Below, in pieces: positions 55,575-64,000 of a DNA stretch of 64,000 nucleotides. The notes below the pieces were generated by a model. The model was not told the DNA's origin and did not search any database. It saw only the letters and a list, made by a program, of their open reading frames with translations. The DNA comes from Spirosoma oryzae (GTDB lineage: Bacteria; Bacteroidota; Bacteroidia; Cytophagales; Spirosomataceae): contig NZ_PVTE01000005.1 of NCBI RefSeq assembly GCF_003002825.1, positions 124,001-188,000 on the forward strand, read 5' to 3'. The translations under genes and the position numbers were made by a program. Position 1 is the first letter of the stretch; every line of letters starts with the position of its first letter.

Positions 55575-56270
55575 ATGGTTTGGATAACGCAGGCATTGTC
55601 CAGCTCCCTCGGCCGCAAGGTAATCATGTCGCTGACGGGGCTTTTTCTGAGTTCGTTCCTGATCGTGCACATGGCCGGCAACTTGCAACTATTCAAGGCC
55701 GACGGCGGACGGGCGTTCAATGAGTACACGTACTTCATGACGCACAACCCACTGATCATTACTGTTTCGTACCTGTTGTATACGTCGATTCTGGTGCATG
55801 CGCTGATGGCGTTCATCCTGACTCGTCACAACCGGGATTCGCGCCCTGTTCAGTATGCTTACTCGAAGCCAGAAGCTAACAGCGACTGGTCGTCGCGGAA
55901 CATGGGTATCCTGGGAACGATCGTTTTGCTGTTCATCATCATCCACATGCGTACGTTCTGGTATGAAATGCACTTCGGTTCGGTTCCGATGGCTGAGTAC
56001 GATGGCAAACAGTACAAAGACCTGTATGCTGTGGTGAAGGAAGCGTTCTCACAGTGGTGGTATGTGTTGCTGTACGTGCTCTGTATGGGCGCACTGGGCT
56101 ATCACCTGGCCCACGGCTTTCAGAGTGGTTTTCAATCGCTTGGTGTCCGGCACAAGAAATACACGCCGGTCATTGAACTGGTCGGGCGTTATTTCTTCGC
56201 GATCATCATTCCGCTGGCATTCGCAGCGATGCCAGTCTACGTGTTTCTACAGGTTCACGGGATTATTTAA
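55575..56270 (+). CDS. sdhC: Succinate dehydrogenase cytochrome b subunit
   Basis: 231 residues with five membrane helices. It begins SSLGRKVIMSLTGLFLSSFLIVHMAGNLQLF, typical of the single-chain cytochrome b558 anchor of epsilon/Bacteroidota-type succinate:quinone oxidoreductases (type B, two haems), unlike the two small SdhC/SdhD anchors of proteobacteria. Haem-ligand candidates are His residues in the helices (FLIVHMAG, LVHALMAF, FIIIHMRT, GYHLAHGF). It anchors SdhAB to the inner membrane and passes electrons to or from menaquinone. First gene of sdhCAB. Confidence 0.95.
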   Translation: MVWITQALSSSLGRKVIMSLTGLFLSSFLIVHMAGNLQLFKADGGRAFNEYTYFMTHNPLIITVSYLLYTSILVHALMAFILTRHNRDSRPVQYAYSKPEANSDWSSRNMGILGTIVLLFIIIHMRTFWYEMHFGSVPMAEYDGKQYKDLYAVVKEAFSQWWYVLLYVLCMGALGYHLAHGFQSGFQSLGVRHKKYTPVIELVGRYFFAIIIPLAFAAMPVYVFLQVHGII

Positions 56271-56351
56271 TGAGCGTCAGGTTAAGGGTGTGCTCAGCGA
56301 CATCAAGCGACAGCCACTCTTTCATTCGTTCACTCTTTCACTCTTTAGAGT

Positions 56352-58289
56352 ATGAAACTCGAATCTAAAATTCCTGCGGGGCCGCTAGCCGAGAAATGGG
56401 CGCGGCAGAAGTTTGGTCTGAAACTGGTAAACCCGGCCAACAAACGCAAATACGATATCATAGTTGTCGGAACAGGGCTGGCGGGAGCGTCGGCAGCCGC
56501 ATCGCTGGCTGAGCTGGGCTACAACGTAAAAGCATTCTGTTTTCAAGACAGCCCTCGCCGGGCGCACTCGATTGCCGCGCAGGGTGGGATCAACGCTGCC
56601 AAGAACTATCAGAACGACGGCGACAGTGTATTCCGGCTGTTTTACGATACCATCAAGGGGGGCGACTACCGCGCTCGTGAAGGAAACGTGTACCGACTGG
56701 CAGAAGTTAGTGTCAACATTATCGACCAGTGCGTAGCGCAGGGGGTACCCTTCGCCCGTGAGTACGGCGGTTTGCTGGCCAACCGGTCATTCGGTGGTGC
56801 ACAGGTATCGCGTACATTCTACGCCCGTGGGCAGACCGGCCAGCAGTTGCTGCTGGGTGCTTACTCGGCGCTGAGCCGTCAGGTGGCCAACGGTAAAGTG
56901 AAACTGTACACCCGGACCGAAATGCTGGACCTCGTCGTAGAGGGCGGCAAAGCACGGGGTATCGTAACGCGGAACCTGATTACGGGTAAAATTGAATCGC
57001 ACGCAGGACACGCTGTATTGCTGTGTACCGGCGGCTACGGTAACGTATTCTACCTGTCGACGAACGCGATGGGCTCGAACGTGACGGCTGCGTGGCGGGC
57101 ACACAAGAAAGGGGCGCTGTTTGCCAATCCCTGCTTTACACAGATTCACCCAACCTGTATTCCGGTATCGGGTCACTACCAGTCGAAACTGACGCTGATG
57201 TCGGAGTCGCTGCGGAACGATGGTCGGGTGTGGGTTCCTAAAAAACAGGAAGATTCACTGCGGATTCGGGAAGGTAAAATCAAGCCGACGGATCTGCCGG
57301 AAGATGCACGCGATTACTTCCTGGAACGTCGCTACCCATCGTTTGGTAACCTTGTGCCACGCGACGTAGCGTCCCGCAACGCGAAATATGTCTGTGACGA
57401 AGGACGTGGTGTTGCCAAGACGGGTCTGGCCGTATACCTCGATTTTGCTGATGCCATCAAGCGCGACGGTCGGAAGACGATCGAAGCCAAGTACGGTAAC
57501 CTGTTCGAGATGTACGAAAAAATCACCGGTGAGAATCCATACGAACTGCCGATGATGATTTATCCTGCCGTGCACTATACCATGGGCGGTCTTTGGGTTG
57601 ATTACAACCTGATGACGACTATTCCGGGCTGCTACGCGCTGGGTGAAGCAAACTTCTCGGACCACGGTGCAAACCGGCTCGGGGCATCGGCCCTGATGCA
57701 GGGATTGGCCGACGGGTATTTCGTGATTCCGTACACAGTCGGTGACTACCTGGCTACGATCGGGCCTGCCGATAAGATTGCGGTCGATTCGCCGGTGTTT
57801 AAGGAAGCCGAGAAGAAAGTTCACGATACGGTACAGCAACTGCTGTCGATCAAAGGCGATCGGCCAGTCGACGATTTCCACCGCGATCTGGGCCACATCA
57901 TGTGGGAGTATTGCGGCATGTCGCGTAACGCAGAAGGCCTGAAAATTGCCAAGCAGAAAATTCAGCAGTTGAAAAAAGACTTCTGGACGAACGTGAAGGT
58001 GCTGGGCGATTCGGAAGAAATCAACCAGGCGCTGGAGCAGGCCTCACGTGTGGCCGACTTCATCGAACTGGGTGAGTTGATGGTCGACGATGCACTGAAC
58101 CGGGAAGAATCGTGTGGCGGTCACTTCCGCGAAGAGCACCAGACGGAAGACGGCGAAGCCCTGCGCGATGACGAAAACTTCACGTACGTGGCAGCCTGGG
58201 AGTATCAGGGTGAAAACCAGCCTGAATTGCTCAACAAGGAAGTGCTGGAGTTTGAAAACGTGAAACTGACACAGCGGAGTTACAAATAA
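56352..58289 (+). CDS. sdhA: Succinate dehydrogenase / fumarate reductase flavoprotein subunit
   Basis: 645 residues. N-terminal FAD-binding [17 protein letters not shown], the covalent-FAD site His72 in [15 protein letters not shown], and the substrate-binding motifs [20 protein letters not shown] and [15 protein letters not shown] with the capping-domain Arg residues. It oxidises succinate to fumarate (or the reverse) in the TCA cycle. The gene follows sdhC by 81 bases, a gap with an almost tandem CTCTTTCA repeat. Downstream, a 94-base gap to sdhB holds a large inverted repeat. Confidence 0.97.
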   Translation: MKLESKIPAGPLAEKWARQKFGLKLVNPANKRKYDIIVVGTGLAGASAAASLAELGYNVKAFCFQDSPRRAHSIAAQGGINAAKNYQNDGDSVFRLFYDTIKGGDYRAREGNVYRLAEVSVNIIDQCVAQGVPFAREYGGLLANRSFGGAQVSRTFYARGQTGQQLLLGAYSALSRQVANGKVKLYTRTEMLDLVVEGGKARGIVTRNLITGKIESHAGHAVLLCTGGYGNVFYLSTNAMGSNVTAAWRAHKKGALFANPCFTQIHPTCIPVSGHYQSKLTLMSESLRNDGRVWVPKKQEDSLRIREGKIKPTDLPEDARDYFLERRYPSFGNLVPRDVASRNAKYVCDEGRGVAKTGLAVYLDFADAIKRDGRKTIEAKYGNLFEMYEKITGENPYELPMMIYPAVHYTMGGLWVDYNLMTTIPGCYALGEANFSDHGANRLGASALMQGLADGYFVIPYTVGDYLATIGPADKIAVDSPVFKEAEKKVHDTVQQLLSIKGDRPVDDFHRDLGHIMWEYCGMSRNAEGLKIAKQKIQQLKKDFWTNVKVLGDSEEINQALEQASRVADFIELGELMVDDALNREESCGGHFREEHQTEDGEALRDDENFTYVAAWEYQGENQPELLNKEVLEFENVKLTQRSYK

Positions 58290-58291
58290 GT

Positions 58292-58377
58292 GATGGGTTT
58301 TCGGTATTCGGTTTACGGTGACTGATCTCAACCGAGGATGGTACCGTAAACTGAATACCGAAAACCGTAAACCCATC
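58292..58377 (+). repeat. Intercistronic inverted repeat between sdhA and sdhB
   Basis: 24-bp arms (58296-58319 with 58343-58366, one mismatch) form a very stable hairpin, and a second outer pairing (58292-58300 with 58369-58377) competes for the left arm. Both arms are built from GGTTTTCGGTATTCGG-like sequence. It ends 7 bases before the sdhB ATG, so it could tune sdhB translation or mRNA processing. Confidence 0.75.
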
Positions 58378-58383
58378 AAAAAG

Positions 58384-59139
58384 ATGAAAATCACACTCAA
58401 AGTCTGGAGACAGAAAAATAATAATACCCCAGGTAAGTTGGTTGAGTACCAACTGGACAACGTATCGGAAGATATGTCGTTTCTGGAAATGTTCGACGTG
58501 CTGAACGACTCGCTGACCCGCAAGGGCGAGGAGCCGGTTGCCTTCGACCATGATTGCCGCGAAGGAATTTGTGGTATGTGTTCGATGTACATCAACGGTC
58601 GGGCACACGGGCCACAGACGGGGGCAACGACCTGTCAGCTGCACATGCGCTCGTTCAGCGATGGCGACACGATCGTGGTGGAGCCATGGCGGGCACGCGC
58701 ATTTCCGGTCATCAAAGACCTGATGGTCGACCGGGCAGCGTTCGACCGGGTTATTCAGGCGGGTGGGTATGTATCGGTCAACACCGGTTCGGCCCGCGAT
58801 GCCAACGAAATCCTGATTCCCCGTACGATTGCTGACGAAGCAATGGACGCGGCAGCCTGTATTGGCTGTGGAGCCTGCGTAGCCGCCTGTAAGAACGCAT
58901 CGGCTATGCTGTTTGTGTCGGCGAAAGTGTCGCAACTGGCTATTCTGCCGCAAGGTAAAGCCGAACACGTTGAGCGGGCCGAACGCATGGTTGCGCAGAT
59001 GGACGCTGAAGGTTTTGGTGCCTGTTCGTTCACGGGTGCCTGCTCGGTAGAATGTCCCAAGTCGATTTCGCTCGACCATATCGCCCGGTTGAACCGCGAA
59101 TACCTGGGTGCCAAACTGACGTCGGACAACGTTCAGTAA
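58384..59139 (+). CDS. sdhB: Succinate dehydrogenase / fumarate reductase iron-sulfur subunit
   Basis: 251 residues from the ATG at 58384 ([10 protein letters not shown]); an upstream ATG at 58318 would read through the hairpin region and is rejected. [2Fe-2S] ligands are in CREGICGMC and the Cys of ATTCQLH; the [4Fe-4S] and [3Fe-4S] ligands are in [12 protein letters not shown] and [15 protein letters not shown]. It carries electrons from the SdhA flavin to the haem-containing SdhC. It is the third gene of sdhCAB and ends at a terminator. Confidence 0.97.
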   Translation: MKITLKVWRQKNNNTPGKLVEYQLDNVSEDMSFLEMFDVLNDSLTRKGEEPVAFDHDCREGICGMCSMYINGRAHGPQTGATTCQLHMRSFSDGDTIVVEPWRARAFPVIKDLMVDRAAFDRVIQAGGYVSVNTGSARDANEILIPRTIADEAMDAAACIGCGACVAACKNASAMLFVSAKVSQLAILPQGKAEHVERAERMVAQMDAEGFGACSFTGACSVECPKSISLDHIARLNREYLGAKLTSDNVQ

Positions 59140-59156
59140 GCCTATATCGCTTCAAG

Positions 59157-59192
59157 AAAAGCCTGATCTGCCAGCGGTAGGTCAGGCTTTTT
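59157..59192 (+). terminator. Intrinsic terminator of sdhCAB
   Basis: 16-bp stem (59157-59172 with 59176-59191, two G-T pairs), short loop, followed by T residues, beginning 18 bases after the sdhB stop. Confidence 0.75.
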
Positions 59193-59204
59193 TGTTGGTG
59201 CGTA

Positions 59205-59390
59205 GAGACCGCACCGGCGGACCGGCAATCCTTTGCGTCTCCTCTGCCGGATGGTTTTAGCTGACGCGCACCGAGACGCGAAAGATCGGAAGTTGGCGAA
59301 ATGATTTGATCAGGATAGCTGTGGCGGACGCATGCTGAGACGCGAAGGATCGCCGGTCCACGCCACGGTGGTCGCCGGTGCGATCGCGTT
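59205..59390. repeat. Intergenic GC-rich repeat cluster
   Basis: 23-base arm at 59219-59241 (GGACCGGCAATC and onward) is inverted with two mismatches at 59337-59359. A further GAGACGCGAAAGATCGG copy at 59273-59289 is direct to the right arm, and CGCACCGGCGG / GTCGCCGGTGCG repeats flank the whole. This resembles a miniature palindromic element of about 190 bases with no coding capacity. Confidence 0.6.
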
Positions 59391-59413
59391 CCCACAAACT
59401 ACCATTCAATCAC

Positions 59414-59437
59414 AATTTTTAGGCTAGTCTAAAAATT
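59414..59437. promoter_or_regulatory. DtxR/MntR-box-like palindrome
   Basis: 24-base near-palindrome (one mismatch) with core TTTAGGCTAGTCTAAA, one base from the symmetric form TTAGGCTAGCCTAA that resembles DtxR/IdeR/MntR operators. It lies 76 bases before the HxH-protein start. A -7-like GATTTTTG (59453-59460) lies 15 bases downstream, so the palindrome would overlap the -33 region, a repressor position. Confidence 0.5.
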
Positions 59438-59512
59438 AAGTAAGTATACTGTGATTTTTGTGGCAGATACGCGTACTTCGTTGTTGAATAAAAAGGTGAG
59501 AAGCGACACAGT

Positions 59513-59887
59513 TTGCTAACCAGAACAACCATACGACGATACACGGCGCGGGGCCTGACACTGCTGTGGGGATTGATTACGCTCAACAGCATGATCTTTC
59601 TGCACGCGCACCGCTTGCCGAATGGTCGTATCGTTATTCACACCCACCCGTACAAACTGACGGGCAAACAGGGGCCGATTTCCAACAATCCGCACACGTC
59701 GTTCGAGCTGTTCTGGCTCGACATGTGCACGAATGCGCCGTTTGTCCCCGGTGTTGAGCCAGTGTTGACTACTCCGGTCTGCTGGACAATCCCAACGACA
59801 AACACCGGTTTTTCTTACCTTCTCCCGACTGCCGAGCAGCGCGCCATCTTCGCCTGTCTCCGTGGCCCGCCTGCCTTCATGGCCTAG
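59513..59887 (+). CDS. Small HxH-containing hypothetical protein
   Basis: 124 residues starting at TTG 59513. One hydrophobic N-terminal segment (about 14-31) is followed by HAHRLPNGRIVIHTHPYKL, a pair of His-x-His motifs, then a Cys/Pro-rich remainder. Proteins of this type with HxH motifs next to TonB receptors are known in Bacteroidota in my recollection, but no function is assigned; metal binding is inferred from the His pairs and from the DtxR-like palindrome upstream. It precedes the receptor gene by 186 bases and could be co-transcribed. No other start is convincing. Confidence 0.6.
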   Translation: MLTRTTIRRYTARGLTLLWGLITLNSMIFLHAHRLPNGRIVIHTHPYKLTGKQGPISNNPHTSFELFWLDMCTNAPFVPGVEPVLTTPVCWTIPTTNTGFSYLLPTAEQRAIFACLRGPPAFMA

Positions 59888-60073
59888 CATCCTGATTGAC
59901 AAACGTTCATCAGCAGCTTCGGCTGTGTCGCACGAGCGTTGCGTTTCCTATGCGCGTCTTTCCGCGCTGTACCCTGGCCGAACCCGTTCGGAGCGTCGGT
60001 TAATTGCTGGTTCTATCTGTCTATTCTTCCTGTCTTAGCCGGTCAGTTGACCGGTCCTATCGCCTTGTTTACC

Positions 60074-62545
60074 ATGCGGGTAACGCTTTTACTCCTGATT
60101 TTTCTTGTTGCCATAGCGCCGGTTTGGGCGCAGTCAGACAGTCTGGTTTCTGTCAAGGGTATCATCACAACCGGTGGATCGCCGTTGCCCGGTGCCACGG
60201 TTACGCTCATCAATACGCAGTTTGGTACGGCTACCGATACGACGGGCGCGTTTCAATTCATTGACGTTCCAACGGGGACGTACCAGCTTAGTGTATCGCT
60301 GATCGGGTACGAGTCCTACCGCAAGACCGTAAAACTGACGGCCGGTCAGGTAATCAACCTGTCAGTTGACCTGCGGGAATCGGCCCGTAATCTGAACGAG
60401 GTTGTCATAACCGGCGCGCGAGCGACTGAACTTCGGAAAAGCCCGGTTGCCATTGCTGTGATAACGCGGAAGGAGATGAATCTCAACGCGAATACGAATG
60501 CTGTCGATGCGGTGCTGAAAGGTGTGCCGGGTCTAAGTGCGGTAACTACCGGCCCCAACGTATCGAAGCCATTCATTCGTGGCCTGGGGTATAACCGGGT
60601 ACTGACGTTGTACAATGGCGTTCGGCAGGAGGGGCAGCAATGGGGCGACGAACACGGTATCGAAGTCGATCAATACGGCATCGAGCGGGCAGAGGTGGTC
60701 AAAGGGCCGGCCAGTTTGATTTACGGGTCCGATGCGGTAGCGGGAGTCATCAACTTTATCCCCTATGTGCCGCGTGGTGCCGAGGAAAAAATCAATGGCG
60801 ATGTCGTCGGCGAATACCACACCAATAATAGGATGATTGGTACATCATTGGGACTATCGCACGTAAAGAGTGGCTGGAAGTCGGCCTTTCGGATGTCGAA
60901 CAAACTGGCTACGGCTTACACCAATCCCGTCGATGGGCGAGTATATGGGACAGCTTATCGTGAACTGAATCTTTCGGCGATGACGGGCGTGGAGAAGCGC
61001 TGGGGCTCATCGTTTCTCTACGCAACGCTGTACGATAACTTACAGGAAATCCCCGATGGAAGCCGCGATTCATTGACCCGCCGGTTTACGCGTCAGGTGC
61101 TGGAAAGCGATGAAGACGATATCAAACAACGACCAATCGTACCCGACGCTGACCTGCGGACGTATCGTATCAATCCGCTGCATCAGCACATTCAACATTA
61201 TCGACTGTTTACCCGGAATCGGTTTATCATCGGCAAGAGCGATCTGTCGGTACTGGCGGGTTTTCAGCAGAGCGTTCGCCGGGAGTACAATCACCCCACC
61301 GCCACCGATCAGCCGGGCCTGTATGTCCGACTTAACACGCTCAACTATGATCTAAAGTACAACCTGCCGATCTGGAAGGGCGTTGAGCCGACGCTGGGTG
61401 TGAACGGGATGTACCAGACGAACAAGAATCTGAACGGCACCGATTTCCCAATACCCGACTACTCGCTGCTGGACATTGGTTCGTTTCTCTTTGTTAAGAA
61501 AACACTCGGACCTGTCGATATCAGCGGGGGAATTCGCTACGACACCCGGTTGATCGACTGGGCCAGTCAATATGTACAACCCAACCTGGCTACCGGGTTC
61601 GACCAGTTGGTCTACGCACCGGCCAATCCGACGGCGGTACCGCAGTTTGCAGCATACCGCAGGCCGTTCACGGGCGTATCGGGTAGTTTGGGTGCGACGT
61701 ACAACATCTCGGAACGTCTGTTGGTAAAAGCCAACCTGTCGCGCGGCTATCGGGCTCCCAACATCACCGAGATCGGGTCGAACGGTCTCGATCCGGGTGC
61801 CCGTATTGTTTATCTGGGCAACCGTAACTTTCAGCCGGAGTTCAGTCTGCAAACGGATATTGGCTTCATTGGCTACCTTAACGACATGGACGTCAGTGTC
61901 GAGTTGTTCAACAACGTCATCGACAATTACATCTATCAGGCCCGGCTTTACGACGACGCTGGTCAGCCGGTCGTGATCGTGCCGGGAAATTTTACGTACC
62001 AGTACCAACAGTCGAAAGCGCAATTGTACGGAGCGGAGTTTAGCCTGAATCTGCATCCCCGTACAAGCAAGTGGCTGACGATCAACAATAGTCTGGCGCT
62101 GATTCGCGGATTGAACTGTAACCCCCGGCTAATCGAACAGCAGGGAGATGCTGCCCGGTATTTGCCATTTATCCCTCCGCTGCACGGCCGATCAGAAGTT
62201 CGGGCCACGTTCGGGACGGATAAAGGCCAGCTGACGGCGTTGTATGCCCGAGCAGAGCTGGACTACTATGGCGCGCAGAACCGATTCTATGGGGTCGACA
62301 ATACGGAGACGGCAACACCGGGCTATGCACTGGTCAACGCAGGTTTTGGCGGTACCATCAACAACCGCCAAAACCGACCGCTACTTCAACTCTTTTTCCA
62401 GGTCGACAACCTGTTCAACGTAGCGTACCAGTCGCACCTGAATCGGCTTAAGTATTTCGAATATTACACGGCATCGCCCACGGGCCGGTTTGGTATGTAC
62501 AACATGGGGCGAAACGCGAGTGTCAAAGTAATCGTACCCTTCTAA
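60074..62545 (+). CDS. TonB-dependent receptor, likely metal or siderophore uptake
   Basis: 823 residues from the ATG at 60074 (MRVTLLLLIFLVAIAPVWAQ); the frame is open back to 59939, but that extension lacks signal features. A carboxypeptidase-like domain (about 25-110) is followed by the TonB-box region NEVVITGARATELRKSP, the plug (IRGLGYNRVLTLYNGVRQEG, near 175-195, and SLIYGSDAVAGVINFIP) and a barrel ending VKVIVPF. Such FecA/BtuB/ZnuD-like architecture is used for iron complexes, cobalamin, copper or zinc. The DtxR-like site and the HxH protein upstream make a metal cargo the leading guess. Confidence 0.9.
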   Translation: MRVTLLLLIFLVAIAPVWAQSDSLVSVKGIITTGGSPLPGATVTLINTQFGTATDTTGAFQFIDVPTGTYQLSVSLIGYESYRKTVKLTAGQVINLSVDLRESARNLNEVVITGARATELRKSPVAIAVITRKEMNLNANTNAVDAVLKGVPGLSAVTTGPNVSKPFIRGLGYNRVLTLYNGVRQEGQQWGDEHGIEVDQYGIERAEVVKGPASLIYGSDAVAGVINFIPYVPRGAEEKINGDVVGEYHTNNRMIGTSLGLSHVKSGWKSAFRMSNKLATAYTNPVDGRVYGTAYRELNLSAMTGVEKRWGSSFLYATLYDNLQEIPDGSRDSLTRRFTRQVLESDEDDIKQRPIVPDADLRTYRINPLHQHIQHYRLFTRNRFIIGKSDLSVLAGFQQSVRREYNHPTATDQPGLYVRLNTLNYDLKYNLPIWKGVEPTLGVNGMYQTNKNLNGTDFPIPDYSLLDIGSFLFVKKTLGPVDISGGIRYDTRLIDWASQYVQPNLATGFDQLVYAPANPTAVPQFAAYRRPFTGVSGSLGATYNISERLLVKANLSRGYRAPNITEIGSNGLDPGARIVYLGNRNFQPEFSLQTDIGFIGYLNDMDVSVELFNNVIDNYIYQARLYDDAGQPVVIVPGNFTYQYQQSKAQLYGAEFSLNLHPRTSKWLTINNSLALIRGLNCNPRLIEQQGDAARYLPFIPPLHGRSEVRATFGTDKGQLTALYARAELDYYGAQNRFYGVDNTETATPGYALVNAGFGGTINNRQNRPLLQLFFQVDNLFNVAYQSHLNRLKYFEYYTASPTGRFGMYNMGRNASVKVIVPF

Positions 62546-62556
62546 ACGCTGCGGGC

Positions 62557-62967
62557 TTAACGCATGGTGATCTGACGCTGTGGCAAGGTCTCCTGAATAC
62601 CGGGTGTACTGATGCGGAAGCTGCGTTCCTGCGTTTGCTTACCGTCGCTAATCGTGAACGTATACAGACCATCGGCGAGCTGGCTCATATCAAAGCACTG
62701 CCGTCCTTTGTCGGTTTGGCGCGGTACGTATCCGTCGTACATTTCTCTGTTCTTGTTATCGCGCAGTGTGATTCGTAATGGTTTGACGGCATCGTACCGT
62801 TCGAAGCTGAGCCAGACTTTCGTTTGTGTGCTATTAGGGAACATACCAATCTGGAAGGTAGGAGTCGCGTAATAATCGACCGCTTTCTGGGCGAAAGAAG
62901 GGAGCGAAACAGACAGACTTGTCAGAAGCAACAGGGCAGACAGGATAGAGGCAGCACGGGTTTTCAT
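62557..62967 (-). CDS. Small exported hypothetical protein
   Basis: 136 residues from the ATG at 62967 (MKTRAASILSALLLL). The frame is open to 63081, but the signal peptide fixes the start; cleavage near SFAQ (residue 26). The mature part is about 110 residues of beta-strand-like sequence (VWLSFERYD, LRITLRDNKNREMYDGYV, GLYTFTISDG) resembling a single immunoglobulin-like or sorting-domain-type sandwich, ending QRQITMR. No family is recognised. It is convergent with the TonB receptor, the two stop codons lying 11 bases apart with no terminator between. Confidence 0.75.
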   Translation of the reverse strand: MKTRAASILSALLLLTSLSVSLPSFAQKAVDYYATPTFQIGMFPNSTQTKVWLSFERYDAVKPLRITLRDNKNREMYDGYVPRQTDKGRQCFDMSQLADGLYTFTISDGKQTQERSFRISTPGIQETLPQRQITMR

Positions 62968-63100
62968 GGCGATCGGTAAGGTTTGTGATCCGAACCATTT
63001 CGAATCTGACCAAGAGATGAGCGCCTGCCGGAGCACGTTGCACCGATCGGACCAACGGCTGATTTTTGGGATAAAAGGCAAATCGGCGATTGTACGAAAA

Positions 63101-63138
63101 CAGACAGGCCGTCGTTCGCGCGAACGACGGCCTGTCTG
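63101..63138 (-). terminator. Intrinsic terminator of ffh
   Basis: Perfect 38-base palindrome (18-bp arms) with TTTT immediately after it on the minus strand, 27 bases after the ffh stop. Confidence 0.85.
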
Positions 63139-63165
63139 CCTGGTATAGTCTAACGCAGTTCGACC

Positions 63166-64000
63166 TTATTTCATCAGCTTGTTAAGCTTGCCGGACGCCT
63201 GCATTGTGTTCATTTTCTTCATCATCTTGCGCATCTCGTCGAACTGCTTCAGCAGATTGTTGACCTGCGTGATACTGGTGCCGCTACCGGCGGCAATACG
63301 CTTTTTGCGACTACCGTCGATGAGTTCAGGCCGGCTACGCTCTTTCGGCGTCATCGAGCTGATAATGGCTTCGATGGGTTTAAACGAATCGTTGTCGATG
63401 TCGAGATCCTTGATCATCTTGCCCATTCCCGGAATCATACCGAGCAGATCCTTGACGTTGCCCATCTTCTTGATCTGCTGAAGCTGTGACAGGAAGTCAT
63501 CGAAGTCGAACTGGTTCTTCCGCATCTTGGCGTTGATACGTTTCGCTTCGTCTTCGTCAAACGCCTGCTGCGCCCGTTCAACCAGCGAAATCACGTCGCC
63601 CATACCCAGAATCCGGCTAGCCATCCGGTCGGGATAGAACACGTCGAGGGCTTCCATTTTCTCGCCCGTGCTGATGAACTTGATGGGTTTGTTGACAACG
63701 GTTTTGATCGACAGGGCGGCTCCACCGCGAGCGTCACCGTCGAGTTTTGTCAGTACGACACCGTCGAAATTGAGCCGGTCGTTGAAGGTTTTGGCCGTGT
63801 TTACCGCATCCTGCCCCGTCATCGAATCGACAACGAACAGGGTTTCTGTTGGGTTGATGGCCCGCTTCACCGCTTCGATTTCCTGCATCATCGCTTCATC
63901 GACAGCCAAACGACCGGCGGTATCGACGATAACGATTTTCTTGCCGGTTTTGCGGGCGTGACTAATCGCGTTCTGCGCGATGCTGACGGCGTTTTTGTTC
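63166..64000 (-). CDS. ffh: Signal recognition particle protein Ffh (partial)
   Basis: About 278 codons of the 3' part; the gene enters from the right edge of the window. The visible part starts within the GTPase domain, with DTAGRLAVDEAMM (the G3 region), TLFVVDSMTGQDAVNTA, TKLDGDARGGAALSI (TKLD, G4) and KFISTGEKMEALDVFYPDRMASRILGMGD. The Met-rich M domain follows, with the RNA-binding SRKKRIAAGSGTS. Ffh binds 4.5S RNA and targets signal sequences to the membrane with FtsY. An internal TTG at 63909 opens a shorter reading frame but is only the Leu of DTAGRL. Confidence 0.96.
   Translation of the reverse strand, partial: NKNAVSIAQNAISHARKTGKKIVIVDTAGRLAVDEAMMQEIEAVKRAINPTETLFVVDSMTGQDAVNTAKTFNDRLNFDGVVLTKLDGDARGGAALSIKTVVNKPIKFISTGEKMEALDVFYPDRMASRILGMGDVISLVERAQQAFDEDEAKRINAKMRKNQFDFDDFLSQLQQIKKMGNVKDLLGMIPGMGKMIKDLDIDNDSFKPIEAIISSMTPKERSRPELIDGSRKKRIAAGSGTSITQVNNLLKQFDEMRKMMKKMNTMQASGKLNKLMK

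Larger units (their letters stand above)
59140..59512. other. Intergenic region between sdhB and the HxH-protein gene
   Basis: 373 bases. Holds the sdhB terminator (59157-59192), a GC-rich repeat cluster (about 59205-59390) and a DtxR-box-like palindrome (59414-59437). No gene. Confidence 0.65.

Noticed and set aside
59939..60073. N-terminal extension of the TonB receptor
   Set aside because: No signal-peptide character; a normal signal peptide starts at 60074.

Overview
The window reads as chromosome of a Bacteroidota bacterium. The evidence is a SusC/SusD pair, several carboxypeptidase-like-domain TonB receptors, a BatD homologue, a GldL-like small protein, a three-subunit succinate dehydrogenase with a long single-chain cytochrome b, lipoproteins with Bacteroidota-type lipoboxes, and promoters matching the TTG-N(17-23)-TAnnTTTG pattern in front of tRNA and metabolic genes. 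Moderate GC and the mix of CRTAC1-like FG-GAP proteins, vanadium haloperoxidase and SusCD suggest the order Cytophagales, possibly a Spirosoma relative. That genus-level guess is inference. No phage, insertion sequence, CRISPR array or rRNA operon was seen.

Layout. 1-1962 (minus): TolQ/ExbB proton channel with two ExbD/TolR partners, the second cut by the window edge. 2483-2893: a small membrane protein and tRNA-Pro(GGG). 2985-7810: two tandem exported M1 metallopeptidases. 7911-11443 (minus): probable operon of gamma-carbonic anhydrase, HupE/UreJ-like membrane protein, MBOAT acyltransferase and an SGNH-like partner. 11519-12835: an Arg/Asp/Asn-rich low-complexity lipoprotein. 12973-20937: bacterial alpha-2-macroglobulin with an intact thioester motif, next to penicillin-binding protein 1C. 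21051-28448: beta-CASP nuclease-like protein, small conserved protein, BatD, chorismate synthase, a nested palindromic repeat island, GldL-like protein, ApbE and a Tat-exported Gfo/Idh oxidoreductase. 28756-36324: TonB receptor, APC permease, and a fused FAD/Fe-S glycolate/D-lactate dehydrogenase-type enzyme.

36599-52898 (plus) is the most distinctive block: SusC, SusD, two very large FG-GAP/ASPIC-UnbV proteins (both apparently lipid-anchored), a lipid-anchored vanadium-haloperoxidase/PAP2 enzyme, a small outer-membrane beta-barrel protein and an exported GH65-like glycosidase. All lie on one strand and all are predicted to act at or outside the outer membrane, so an uptake/modification system for an unknown glycan or glycoconjugate is plausible.

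52966-64000: TetR regulator, tRNA-Gln(UUG), fabD, the sdhCAB operon with a good promoter, an intergenic repeat cluster, a DtxR-box-like palindrome in front of a small HxH protein and a TonB receptor (predicted metal-regulated uptake cassette), a small periplasmic protein, and the 3' part of ffh. Many gene ends carry clear intrinsic terminators; they are listed because they help define transcription units.
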